From NCBI GenBank assembly GCA_020060485.1, contig JAGVAB010000070.1, forward strand, positions 1 through 64,000: a stretch of DNA of 64,000 nt, given 5' to 3'. Below, in pieces: positions 37,071 to 46,072 of the stretch. Source of the stretch: Anaerolineales bacterium (GTDB taxonomy: Bacteria; Chloroflexota; Anaerolineae; Anaerolineales; Anaerolineaceae). How positions within the stretch are numbered: position 1 is the first letter of the stretch; every line of letters starts with the position of its first letter. The notes beneath the pieces are model-generated. The model was given only the letters and a program-made list of their open reading frames with translations, made no database searches and was not told the DNA's origin. Made by a program: the position numbers and the translations under genes.

Positions 37071-39638
37071 ATGGTAATGACAAAACCGCTTACTGACCGC
37101 ATCACACGCCTGATCGAAGATTGGCGCAGAGATCCAAATATCGCAGGCAACATCGCCTTCTGGCAGAACCTGCCTGCACGCGCTGCGCAGTATGCAGAGC
37201 TGCCGCTTGATTTGGACCCCAGACTGAGGGAATTTCTGCTTTCAGAAAATATCGAAGCCTTGTACAGTCACCAGGCAGAAAGCTGGCAAGCGATTGGCGC
37301 CGGCAAGAATGTAGTCATCGTTACAGGCACGGCAAGCGGAAAAACGCTATGTTACAACCTGCCCATTTTACAGACTGCCCTCCAGAACTCACATGCGACA
37401 GCGCTCTATCTTTTTCCCACCAAGGCGCTGGCGCAGGATCAAAAAACGAATATCGACAAATTCCTGGAATTTGATGCCGCGCGTTTTCCTCAAGATGAAA
37501 AGATCCACAGCGGAATTTATGATGGTGATACACCTTCGAACCAGCGAACCCGCATCCGTACTGCCGCCCGGCTGGTGCTGAGCAACCCGGATATGCTCCA
37601 CCTTTCCATCCTTCCGCATCATACTCTCTGGGCGCCATTTCTTGAGAACCTGCGCTTTGTCGTTCTGGACGAAATGCATATCTACCGCGGCATATTTGGC
37701 TCTCATGTTGCAAATGTGATTCGCAGGCTGAAGCGCATCTTCCTTTTTTACGGTGTCTCCCCACAATTTGTGATGACCTCGGCTACTATCGCCAACCCGC
37801 AAGAATTGGCACAAAATCTGGTGGAAGAGGATGTCGAGGTGATCTCCAGAGATGGCTCTCCATTTGGCGGTCGCCATTTTATCATCTACAACCCGCCCAT
37901 TGTGCAGGAAGTGCTAGGCGTCCGGGCAAGCGTCCGCGAGGAAGCAGTGCGCCTGCTGAAGACTTTGGCGGCAAGAGATGTGCAGACACTCCTCTTTGCC
38001 AGATCACGAAGACAGGTAGAGATGGTTCTGCGTGAACTGCGGGAAAAATTACCCGAATCCCGCCAGACCATTCGCGGCTATCGCAGTGGGTATCTCAAAC
38101 AGGAACGCCGCGAGATTGAGAGCGACTTGCGTCAAGGAAAAGCTCGAATTGTGGTTGCAACCAATGCACTTGAATTGGGTATTGACATCGGTTCTGCAGA
38201 TGCTGTGGTCATGGCAGGCTATCCCGGCTCAATTGCCTCAACCACTCAACAGGCAGGCCGTGCGGGACGCCGGACGGAAGTCTCTTTGGCTGCCCTCATT
38301 GCGGCTGCCTCTCCGCTGGATCAATTTTTGGTAACCCACCCAGAATACCTTACCGATAATTCTCCAGAAAAGGCTTTGATCAACCCCAACAATCTTCTCA
38401 TTCTCTTGAATCACCTTAAATGCAGCCTCTTTGAGCTGCCCTTTGGAAAACAGGAAGGGTACGGCAAAGTACCTCTGGAATTGATCCGGGAGCTTGTTGA
38501 GCTTCTCCTGGCGGCCAATCTTTCCTATGCATCAGGTGATAAATACTTCTGGGTGGCAGATCAATACCCGTCGGCTGCCATTTCGCTGCGCAGCACTTCA
38601 GCATCGACCATCCAACTGCAAGTGCGGTCAGGCGGGCAAACATTGCTGGTTGGAGAAGTAGACCAAAACAGCGCTTTCTGGTTAGTACATCCCGATGCGA
38701 TCTATTTGCATGAAGGCCAATCCTATAAAGTGGATGAATTGAATATTGCCGAAAACCAGGCATTGCTTTCCCCGGTCAATGTGGAATATTTCACCATTCC
38801 TCAAACCGAGGTATCGATCAAAGAGATTGAGAAAAAGCAAAGCGTTGATGTGCCCGGCGGGGTAAAGAATTATGGAGAGATACTGGTCACTTCACAGGTA
38901 ACCGGGTTCAAGAAGATCAGTTGGAATACCTATGAAATATTGGAAAAATTACCTCTGGAAATGCCCGCTCAGGAATTGCGTACCGTTGCCTACTGGCTAA
39001 CCCTCAACGCTGAACATGTGGCAGACCTGCAATCTGCCGGGCTATGGAAAAATGACACCAATGACTATGGGCCAAGCTGGCCCAGGATACGCCGCCTGGT
39101 GAGAAGCCGAGACCAACACACTTGCCAGGTTTGTGGAGGGGTGGAACATGACCAGGAACACCATGTGCATCACATTACCCCTTTCAGAAATTTTACCAAC
39201 CCTGATCTTGCCAATCAATTGGATAATCTGATCGCCTTGTGTCCTGGCTGCCACCAGCGCGCTGAAGCAAGCGTACGCATGCGAAGTGGTTTGTCCGGCC
39301 TGGGATATGTGCTGCATCATCTGGCGCCTTTGTACCTCATGTGCGACATCAATGACTTGGGCAGCCATGTGGATCCCGCATCACCATTGGCAGAAGGCAA
39401 TCCTGCGATCGTTTTGTATGATATGATCCCGGACGGGATTGGGCTTGCTGAAGCCATTTTTGAAATCGACAGCGTACTGCTGGAAAGTGCCCTGGATTTG
39501 GTCTCCGTCTGTCAGTGTCTGGAAGGCTGCCCTGCCTGCGTCGGCCCGGCAGGTGAAAATGGCTCCGGCGGCAAGGTCGAAACGCTTGCCCTGCTGCGAG
39601 TCTATTTGGGAAAGAGCCATGTCACAGCTATCCGATAA
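37071..39638 (+). CDS. mrfA: MrfA/YprA-type DEAD/DEAH helicase with DUF1998 and an inserted HNH domain
   Basis: The protein has 855 residues. The helicase core has TGTASGKT (motif I), DEMH (motif II), TSATI (motif III) and a C-terminal RecA part with QQAGRAGRR (motif VI). A DUF1998 region follows, with the zinc cysteines CQCLEGCPAC near the end. Between them, near residues 684-725, lies an HNH nuclease module: CQVC, HHVHH, N-L-I-A-L and CPGCHQRAE. B. subtilis MrfA works with MrfB in repair of mitomycin-type DNA damage. TATAAC at 37057-37062 is 8 nt before the ATG, suggesting a leaderless start. ATG at 37077 is an alternative. Confidence 0.88.
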   Translation: MVMTKPLTDRITRLIEDWRRDPNIAGNIAFWQNLPARAAQYAELPLDLDPRLREFLLSENIEALYSHQAESWQAIGAGKNVVIVTGTASGKTLCYNLPILQTALQNSHATALYLFPTKALAQDQKTNIDKFLEFDAARFPQDEKIHSGIYDGDTPSNQRTRIRTAARLVLSNPDMLHLSILPHHTLWAPFLENLRFVVLDEMHIYRGIFGSHVANVIRRLKRIFLFYGVSPQFVMTSATIANPQELAQNLVEEDVEVISRDGSPFGGRHFIIYNPPIVQEVLGVRASVREEAVRLLKTLAARDVQTLLFARSRRQVEMVLRELREKLPESRQTIRGYRSGYLKQERREIESDLRQGKARIVVATNALELGIDIGSADAVVMAGYPGSIASTTQQAGRAGRRTEVSLAALIAAASPLDQFLVTHPEYLTDNSPEKALINPNNLLILLNHLKCSLFELPFGKQEGYGKVPLELIRELVELLLAANLSYASGDKYFWVADQYPSAAISLRSTSASTIQLQVRSGGQTLLVGEVDQNSAFWLVHPDAIYLHEGQSYKVDELNIAENQALLSPVNVEYFTIPQTEVSIKEIEKKQSVDVPGGVKNYGEILVTSQVTGFKKISWNTYEILEKLPLEMPAQELRTVAYWLTLNAEHVADLQSAGLWKNDTNDYGPSWPRIRRLVRSRDQHTCQVCGGVEHDQEHHVHHITPFRNFTNPDLANQLDNLIALCPGCHQRAEASVRMRSGLSGLGYVLHHLAPLYLMCDINDLGSHVDPASPLAEGNPAIVLYDMIPDGIGLAEAIFEIDSVLLESALDLVSVCQCLEGCPACVGPAGENGSGGKVETLALLRVYLGKSHVTAIR

Positions 39639-40839
39639 ACTAAAAGCCCTTGGTGTCAGCCTGGGAACCTCTGGCCTGCCTGCCCGATCTGAGCAGAAAG
39701 TTGGCAGGGGTACGCTTCTGGAAATACTGCCGGGTGACTTTACCCACCTGGGAACGTTGTTTGAAACTGAGCAGGTATATGCGATGGACTACCAGCATGG
39801 CCTACACCAGCTATGGCAGCCGGCTCACAACGCGATAACCCGCCTGACAGGTCTGGATTTCAAGCTGCAAGACCTCGTTTTTCTGGATGCAGAGACCACC
39901 GGTCTTTCTGGCGGCACAGGCACGTTTGCCTTTATGATCGGACTGGGTTGGCTTGATGGGCATAATAATTTCAAAGTCAGGCAGATCTTCCTGCCTGAAC
40001 CTGGCTCGGAACTGGCCTTTCTGACAGCATTAATGGAGGAGCTGTCTCCCTTTACTACAGTCGTTTCCTTCAATGGGAAATCATTTGATATTCCGCTGCT
40101 CAATTCCCGTTATGTGCTGCACGCCATGCCTTCGCCTTTCAGCCAGATGGCCCACATTGATCTTCTGCACTTGGCGCGGTCCATCTGGCGTTACCGCTTG
40201 TCTAGTCGCACATTAGGCGATCTGGAAACGCATATCCTGCATTTCGAGCGCGGAGAGGAAGAATTACCTGGCTGGATGGCTCCCAAGCTTTACCTGGAGT
40301 ATTTGCACTCTGGAGACGCCTTCCCGTTGAAAGGCATGTTTTACCATAATCAAATTGATATCGTCTCCCTGGCTGCGCTATTGTCAGCCATCGAACATAC
40401 ATTATCCTTTAATGTCAAGAACTCGTTGGAGCTATTCGCTTTGGCTGAGCTATTCGAAAAAAGCGCAGATCCGCAACAAGCTGGCAGGGCGTATGCAGAA
40501 ACCATCCTTATGGCTGAGGGTTCAACTTTGGCTGCACAGGCCCGCTTTCGGCTGGGTTTGATGGCGCGCCGGCAAGAGAATTGGCAAAGTGCCATCGCAT
40601 ACTGGCAAGAAGCCGCTGACCTGCATCCAGGCGCATGTGTTGAACTGGCGAAGTACTTTGAACACCAGGCCCGAGATTATGAAACAGCCACACTATGGTG
40701 TCGCAAGGCTATAACTCTGTTCACCAGAGACTTTGCGCCAGCTGCTGCAAAGAATGAAATCATTCGATGCGATTTGGAACACCGTCTGGAGAGGCTCACC
40801 AGGAAAATGGAAAGAAAAGAGGAACATGATGGACAGTGA
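39619..40839 (+). CDS. mrfB: MrfB/YprB-type RNase H-like exonuclease with TPR-like tail
   Basis: The protein has about 406 residues. The DEDD exonuclease fold shows FLDAETTGL near residue 90, SFNGKSFDIPLLNSR near 155 and HNQIDIVSL near 243. The C-terminal third (about 275-395) looks like tetratricopeptide helices. The start overlaps the mrfA end by 20 bp, so the two are co-expressed, as in the known MrfAB repair pair. Confidence 0.85.
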   Translation: MSQLSDKLKALGVSLGTSGLPARSEQKVGRGTLLEILPGDFTHLGTLFETEQVYAMDYQHGLHQLWQPAHNAITRLTGLDFKLQDLVFLDAETTGLSGGTGTFAFMIGLGWLDGHNNFKVRQIFLPEPGSELAFLTALMEELSPFTTVVSFNGKSFDIPLLNSRYVLHAMPSPFSQMAHIDLLHLARSIWRYRLSSRTLGDLETHILHFERGEEELPGWMAPKLYLEYLHSGDAFPLKGMFYHNQIDIVSLAALLSAIEHTLSFNVKNSLELFALAELFEKSADPQQAGRAYAETILMAEGSTLAAQARFRLGLMARRQENWQSAIAYWQEAADLHPGACVELAKYFEHQARDYETATLWCRKAITLFTRDFAPAAAKNEIIRCDLEHRLERLTRKMERKEEHDGQ

Positions 40840-41140
40840 GAAATATGTAGCAGTCTATGCCACCATTGGGTTGAGTAACGCTCTTTTGATCAAGGGCCTG
40901 CTCAATTCCTTCAATATTCCCGCAGAAACATCGCAAGAAAGCGCAGGTATTGCCATGGGTCTCGTGCTTGGCCCGTTGGGCGAAGCTCATGTATATGTCC
41001 CAGAATCCATGTTAACAGACGCCAGATCCATCATCCGTGCCTACGAAAACAACGAATTGAGCCTGTCTGGAAATGAGGAGACCATTGAGGAAGATGAATC
41101 TGACACCGGCAATTCAGATGGCGTCAATCTCGTCAGCTAA
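40826..41140 (+). CDS. DUF2007 family protein
   Basis: The protein has about 104 residues. The pattern YVAVYATIGLSNALLIKGLLNSFNIPAETS, with a later VYVPESMLTDARSII, fits DUF2007, a small putative signal-transducing domain. The tail is acidic. AGAGGA lies before the two ATG codons (40826 and 40829). It overlaps the end of mrfB and converges with the next gene by 27 bp. Confidence 0.72.
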   Translation: MMDSEKYVAVYATIGLSNALLIKGLLNSFNIPAETSQESAGIAMGLVLGPLGEAHVYVPESMLTDARSIIRAYENNELSLSGNEETIEEDESDTGNSDGVNLVS

Positions 41141-41962
41141 CCTCAGCTGGTAGGCTTTCATCAGAGTTCGGGTCATCTGCCCTACCCGTCCATCCCCAAT
41201 TGATTCATTGTCGATGCGGGTAACCGGCAGTATGGCCCGGCTGGCGCTGGTGATAAAGGCTTCGGATACCCCGCCAAGATCGTGAATGCTTATGCCTTTT
41301 TTTTGATAAGCGATCTTCAATCTGTCCGCCTCTTCCAGCACCAGCTTCATGGTCAAACCGGACAAAGCGCCATCATCTGCCACCCATAGTCGTTTGCCTT
41401 TCACGGCAAAAAAATTGCTGCTCAAGCCCTCAAGGATTTGGCCGCCGCCATTCACAATCAACGCTTCTTCAATATCGGCTGGCAATTGATGGCGAATATT
41501 TTCTGCACGTGTGATGAAATTTGTCAATTTTGCTTTGGGATTTTCCCGCTTCTCAATATTACAGGTAATCACATGCACCCCGTTTTGGTAGGCCATTGCA
41601 CCAGGCGTGACCAGTGGTACCAAAGCAATGTAAATATCGCCCACGTGAGATGATAGATCCACAGTCAACCGCACCCGGGAATCTTCACCTACACGCAATA
41701 ACAGCAATTTTCGCAATGCGGCGCTGATACGGTTCGTGTCCAGCCGCACAGGCCGGTCTGCCAGGGAGGCGGTTTCTTCCAATCTCTGGTAATGCTTGGT
41801 CAACCACAAAGCCTTGACATGCTCATAGGTGCGAAATGTAGTATACGCCCCTTCTGGCAGCCATTGTGAAATCTTGTTCAGGTCTGTTACCCCATCGGGT
41901 ACATCCAGGTTTTCAATTCCGCCGGCTTCATTCAGGCGCGCAACGATCATATCAATGGGCAT
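41114..41962 (-). CDS. Class IV aminotransferase-like PLP enzyme
   Basis: The protein has 282 residues with the fold-type IV layout of branched-chain aminotransferase, D-amino acid transaminase and aminodeoxychorismate lyase. KLTNFITR holds the likely PLP lysine, and EGLSSNFFAVKG and ALSGLTMKLVLE follow. The substrate is not clear. It is transcribed convergently to the DUF2007 gene, overlapping it. Confidence 0.78.
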   Translation of the reverse strand: MPIDMIVARLNEAGGIENLDVPDGVTDLNKISQWLPEGAYTTFRTYEHVKALWLTKHYQRLEETASLADRPVRLDTNRISAALRKLLLLRVGEDSRVRLTVDLSSHVGDIYIALVPLVTPGAMAYQNGVHVITCNIEKRENPKAKLTNFITRAENIRHQLPADIEEALIVNGGGQILEGLSSNFFAVKGKRLWVADDGALSGLTMKLVLEEADRLKIAYQKKGISIHDLGGVSEAFITSASRAILPVTRIDNESIGDGRVGQMTRTLMKAYQLRLADEIDAI

Positions 41963-42011
41963 GGCATCCTCAGTGCATGGAAATTTGATTCATTATACCG
42001 TCAAAAAAAGC

Positions 42012-43352
42012 TTATTCACCTATCTTCAGGAATTTCTGATAGTCCTCTGGGGTGTCGATGTCCAGCAAGTCCTCGGAGCGGTTCCACGCCAGCCATTTGA
42101 GCGGATACCTGGCCAGGATCGCCCTTCCACCCTGGTCCCCCTCGATTTCCATCAAAGCGGTGAAATATTTGCGATCAAAAAGAACCGGGGAGGAAGGATG
42201 CGCATCCACCCTTGGAACAATATTATACAATTTGTTTCTGGAGTGAAGGTCAATTTCAGCTTCAATAAGGCCAACCGGTACCCTCGGCTGATCTGCTTGC
42301 AAGATGATACACCCGCCGCAGTTTGTCGGAAGGATGTTCTGCATGCCAACGCGCAAGGAACTGCTCTGCCCGCTTTCCCAATTCTGGTTCTCCACAAACT
42401 GTACCTCCAGCCCTTTGAGAGACTCCCGGATTGGTTGCACGGTTGCCCCTAAAACCACAACCAGGGGTTCAAGCCCGGCAGCCAGTGAGGTTTTGGCTAC
42501 ATGACGGATAAACGACTCCCCATTCCATTCCAGCAAACTCTTGGGCTGACCAAATCGGGTCGCACCTCCCGCTGCCAGAATAATGCCCGCTGTGCGTTCA
42601 GCACAATACAAAGTGTCATCCTGCCCGGATGCCTGATGAAACGAGGTCACCAGGGCCATATCATACACGCCTACCAGGTGCTTGGCGAGAGAAATAGCCT
42701 GTGCAAGCCGCTCCGCATCGTCTGCCTGGTTTAGCAATGCGATGCGCCGCGCTCCGCGCGGTATCCCCTTTAATCCCCCATCGGGATGAACAAACATATT
42801 TGCCAAAACCTGCTGCGTCAAGGGTTGATTTTCTTCCACGCCGGTGATCTGGGCAAAAACTGGAAAACGATGCACGCTTGTGTCATTGGCGGGCAAGCCC
42901 AGGCAGGACAAACCAACCGAAACCGCAACTGCTATTGTCCATTCAGGGATAACCGGCTCATTTGTTGCTGGTGCTTTTATCGGCAATTTCCGTGAGCCGT
43001 CGGCTTCGATTAACAAAGGCATGCCTGCCTGATCAGCGAATTGCTTGAGGCCACTCAGTACCTTGTTTGTGACCGAGCCCAGGCGGCCATCCGCATGAGC
43101 CAGACCAGTTACCAGAACAACCCGACAAGAACGAAAAGCAGCTTTCAGGTCTGGCAGCGAATCATGCGGCCCAAGCGCAAAATGGACGTCCGCCAGTTCG
43201 CCTTCTTCCACTGCCAGATGCGTGGTGGTGGTTAGCAGAACGGATGCGTCATACTGCCGCGCAAGCCGGAACATGGCAGTAGTTTTTCCGCCGCTGCCCA
43301 CCAGAGCAAGGCGGTCATTTTTCTTTAAACGAATTGCATCAATAATTCTCAT
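42012..43352 (-). CDS. YqeC-MocA fusion: selenium-dependent hydroxylase accessory protein and molybdenum cofactor cytidylyl/nucleotidyltransferase
   Basis: The protein has about 446 residues. The N-terminal half (1-230) is a YqeC-like GTPase/ATPase-type domain with VGSGGKTTAMF near residue 20 and LIEADGSRKLPIKAP. The C-terminal half (about 255-446) is a MocA/MobA-type nucleotidyltransferase starting GIILAAGGATRFGQPK, with ILQADQPRV and DIDTPEDY. YqeC marks selenium-dependent molybdenum hydroxylases, and MocA makes the cytosine-dinucleotide cofactor. The fusion suggests a combined maturation step for the hydroxylases here. The start is probably at 43352. Upstream in-frame codons to 43412 fall in a repeat region. 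Confidence 0.85.
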   Translation of the reverse strand: MRIIDAIRLKKNDRLALVGSGGKTTAMFRLARQYDASVLLTTTTHLAVEEGELADVHFALGPHDSLPDLKAAFRSCRVVLVTGLAHADGRLGSVTNKVLSGLKQFADQAGMPLLIEADGSRKLPIKAPATNEPVIPEWTIAVAVSVGLSCLGLPANDTSVHRFPVFAQITGVEENQPLTQQVLANMFVHPDGGLKGIPRGARRIALLNQADDAERLAQAISLAKHLVGVYDMALVTSFHQASGQDDTLYCAERTAGIILAAGGATRFGQPKSLLEWNGESFIRHVAKTSLAAGLEPLVVVLGATVQPIRESLKGLEVQFVENQNWESGQSSSLRVGMQNILPTNCGGCIILQADQPRVPVGLIEAEIDLHSRNKLYNIVPRVDAHPSSPVLFDRKYFTALMEIEGDQGGRAILARYPLKWLAWNRSEDLLDIDTPEDYQKFLKIGE

Positions 43353-43363
43353 AGATAACGTTT

Positions 43364-43387
43364 CGGGGATGCTTTCATGCATCCCCG
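43364..43387. repeat. 9-bp perfect hairpin
   Basis: CGGGGATGC (43364-43372) and its complement (43379-43387) surround TTTCAT. It lies between the hydroxylase large subunit gene and the YqeC-MocA gene. No T-run follows on the minus strand, so it is not a clear terminator there. Confidence 0.6.
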
Positions 43388-43400
43388 ATTTGATTTTCAT

Positions 43401-43436
43401 CAAACTGCACACCGAGCTTGTCGAGGTGACAGTTTG
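43401..43436. repeat. REP-like palindrome with CGAGCTTGTCGAGG core
   Basis: A 7-bp outer stem (43401-43407 with 43430-43436) encloses an inner CACC/GGTG stem around GAGCTTGTCGA. This kind of core resembles dispersed palindromic repeats found in many genomes. No second copy was noticed in this window. Confidence 0.5.
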
Positions 43437-43442
43437 GGTTTC

Positions 43443-45662
43443 CTATATCTTCCCAAGACCTCTGAGCACTCGCTCTGGCGTGAGTGGAAATTCATCGAAC
43501 CAGACACCCGTGGCATTATACAATGCGTGGGTAACAGCTGCGGCAAATGGCAGGAAGGGCATTTCTGACATACCGCGCGCTCCCCAGGGGCCTATGGGGT
43601 CTGGATATTCGAGGATCAAGGACTCCACATGATCAGGAATGTCAAGCACCGTTGGGATGAGATAGGTGGATAATTTTTTGGTCAACACCTGTCCATCCTT
43701 CTGAATCAAATTCTCCATTAACGCATGGCCAGCCACCTGCACAACACAGCCCTCGATCTGTCCCTGCACCTGTTGAGGATTGATCGCCTTGCCAACATCA
43801 TTGGCGCAAATCACATTCAGGAGTTTGATTTGGCCGGTATCTGTATCAACTTCCAGGTCAATAACTTCAGCCACGTATCCATAGGTGAAATTCGGGAAGG
43901 AATGCCCCGTTTCAGGGTCAAAGGGTGTTGTACGCGGCGGCTCGTATTTGTAAGTTGCAATCGCCGGGCGTTCCTCGCTGCGCCATTTTTCCAGAGCTGC
44001 TTCGGCTGCACCTTTGATGGAATTCCCCGCCATGAAGGTCAGGCGGGAAGCAGATGCGCTGCCGGAATTTTCCGAGGTGGCAGTATCAGAATAGAGAACT
44101 GTGATTTTATCCTGCGGCAAATTCAACGCTTCCGCTGCCATTTGCAGAAATACGGTGTGCGCTCCCTGACCTACATCGGCTCCGGCATGGTGTAAAACAG
44201 CCTTCTCAATTTCGGCGCCGCCAGAAAGTTCTATGGTGGCTGAACATTCTTCCGGGAAGCCAAAAGAAAAGCCGACATTTTTCAGGGCGCAGGCAAAACC
44301 CTTACCGCGTTTCAGGTACCTCTTATCATTTGCGATCGCGGATAATTTTTCTTGCAATTTCCAGCCATCACTGGTTTTTTGCCAGCCGCCAGCATTTGCG
44401 CAATCTCTGATGACTTCAGGCATACTGACGCCAGGAGGTAAGGGCGTGCCTGTGTTAATTAAAGAGCCCTCTTTGACCACATTCCGCATTCGCAACTCGA
44501 CTGGATCCATCCCCAAAGCTTCGGCCAGCTTGTTGATTTGCATCTCAGCAGAAAAGGCGCCCTGCGGACCACCGAACCCGCGGAAAGCGCCATTCGGGAT
44601 AGTGTTGGTATAAATTGCATACCCGTCAATTTTTACGTTGGGTATTTCATAAGGAGCAGTACACATGACCACTGCGTTACCCAAAACCGTGGAAGACGTG
44701 TAAGCATAGGCACCCCCATCGGCATACAGAGAAACATCAGCCGCGATGATCTTGCCTTCTTTGGTTGCTCCCCAGCGAGCCTTGATATGATACGGGTGGC
44801 GTTTGCCATGCCCAATGATCGATTCTTCCCGGCTCCAGACAATCTTCACCGGACGATTAATGCCCTTCTGGTGTAAACGCCAGGCAGCAAGCGCAAGCAC
44901 GATTTGAATCGACATGTCTTCGCGCCCGCCAAAAGCGCCGCCAATAGCCGGATAAATGACCCGCACTTGATCGACGGAAAGTCCCAGTGCATGTGCGATC
45001 TCTTTTTGTTCCTCATGCACCCACTGGCCAGCTACAACCACAGTAACACGGCCTTCTTCGTCAATATACGAAACGCCAGCCTCAGGTTGCAAATAGGCAT
45101 GTTCCTGGGCAGGGGTGTGATAATCGCCTTCAATGATCACATCTGCTTCCTTGAAAGCTTCTTCTACATCACCTGTGCGAACTTTAATATGCTCCAAAAC
45201 ATTTGAACCGCGGTCTGGATGCAAAAGTTCTGTGCCAGCTTCCATAGCCTTGTGAACATCGGTTACCACCGGTAAATCTTCATAAACAACAATAATCTTG
45301 TCTCGTGCTTCAGCAGCGATCTTCTCGCTTTCTGCGACAATTAAAGCCACCTGGTCACCCACAAACCGTACCCGGTCTGCAAATTGCTTGTCTGAACCTG
45401 GGCCGCACAACACCGGCTGGTCCAGAACAATTTGACCATATTCATTAACTGGAACATCCTTGGCCGTGTAAACAGCAACCACCCCTTCGGTAGCCTCTGC
45501 AGCTGAAGTGTCAATACTTTTAATGATCGCATGCGGTCTTTCGGCAAACAGGATCTTCATATACAACTGGTTGGGAAAATCAAAATCGCCGGGGTAATAT
45601 GCTGTCCCGCTGACCTTGCCTGCTGCATCGATTCGTAGACTGGAATTGCCAATATAAGCCAT
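43443..45662 (-). CDS. Xanthine dehydrogenase-family molybdopterin-binding subunit
   Basis: The protein has about 739 residues. GGAFGGRED near residue 244 has arginine where most members have lysine. GARGMSE near 696 keeps the active-site glutamate. The substrate is unknown. ATG at 45662 has GGAGG 5 nt before it; the longer frame to 45689 is not needed. It follows the FAD/2Fe-2S gene and the small membrane protein, and the YqeC-MocA gene comes next. That context makes a selenium-dependent hydroxylase likely but does not prove it. Confidence 0.88.
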   Translation of the reverse strand: MAYIGNSSLRIDAAGKVSGTAYYPGDFDFPNQLYMKILFAERPHAIIKSIDTSAAEATEGVVAVYTAKDVPVNEYGQIVLDQPVLCGPGSDKQFADRVRFVGDQVALIVAESEKIAAEARDKIIVVYEDLPVVTDVHKAMEAGTELLHPDRGSNVLEHIKVRTGDVEEAFKEADVIIEGDYHTPAQEHAYLQPEAGVSYIDEEGRVTVVVAGQWVHEEQKEIAHALGLSVDQVRVIYPAIGGAFGGREDMSIQIVLALAAWRLHQKGINRPVKIVWSREESIIGHGKRHPYHIKARWGATKEGKIIAADVSLYADGGAYAYTSSTVLGNAVVMCTAPYEIPNVKIDGYAIYTNTIPNGAFRGFGGPQGAFSAEMQINKLAEALGMDPVELRMRNVVKEGSLINTGTPLPPGVSMPEVIRDCANAGGWQKTSDGWKLQEKLSAIANDKRYLKRGKGFACALKNVGFSFGFPEECSATIELSGGAEIEKAVLHHAGADVGQGAHTVFLQMAAEALNLPQDKITVLYSDTATSENSGSASASRLTFMAGNSIKGAAEAALEKWRSEERPAIATYKYEPPRTTPFDPETGHSFPNFTYGYVAEVIDLEVDTDTGQIKLLNVICANDVGKAINPQQVQGQIEGCVVQVAGHALMENLIQKDGQVLTKKLSTYLIPTVLDIPDHVESLILEYPDPIGPWGARGMSEMPFLPFAAAVTHALYNATGVWFDEFPLTPERVLRGLGKI

Positions 45663-45703
45663 TACTGCCTCCAATGGGTGAATATTCAATGATCACAACT
45701 GGT

Positions 45704-46066
45704 TTAGCGCTTATACCGCTTGCCGCGATAGGCCGCTGGCGGGACATCCTGTGGCCCATACCGGGGAGGGGATATCAGGCTCATTACAAAGAATGTAAGC
45801 AAAGAAAGAACCATATAGATCAGAAAGGACACCACCACTGTGAGCAAGATTAAAACATACAGGTCAGGGTTTTTACCCTCGGCGATGAGCTCCGTCGGGA
45901 TTGCCACCCATCTTTGTATTTTGTTTGCATCCACAATGAGCGTGGCCACAGCATATCCCATGAGTGGCGTAATGATGATCAATAGAAACCCGATCCCCCT
46001 CCATACAGGGTGTATCGTTCTTTCCTTGGGCTGCATTGCAGATGTGTCACGCGTACTAAAACCCAT
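45704..46066 (-). CDS. Small protein with two membrane helices, unknown function
   Basis: The protein has 120 residues. Helix 1 lies near residues 24-46 (GIGFLLIIITPLMGYAVATLIV) and helix 2 near 70-95. The tail is proline- and arginine-rich. It is not a recognised family. It sits between the two hydroxylase genes with a 6-bp gap upstream, so it belongs to that operon and might anchor the enzyme or pass electrons to the membrane. Confidence 0.65.
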   Translation of the reverse strand: MGFSTRDTSAMQPKERTIHPVWRGIGFLLIIITPLMGYAVATLIVDANKIQRWVAIPTELIAEGKNPDLYVLILLTVVVSFLIYMVLSLLTFFVMSLISPPRYGPQDVPPAAYRGKRYKR

Positions 46067-46072
46067 AATAGC

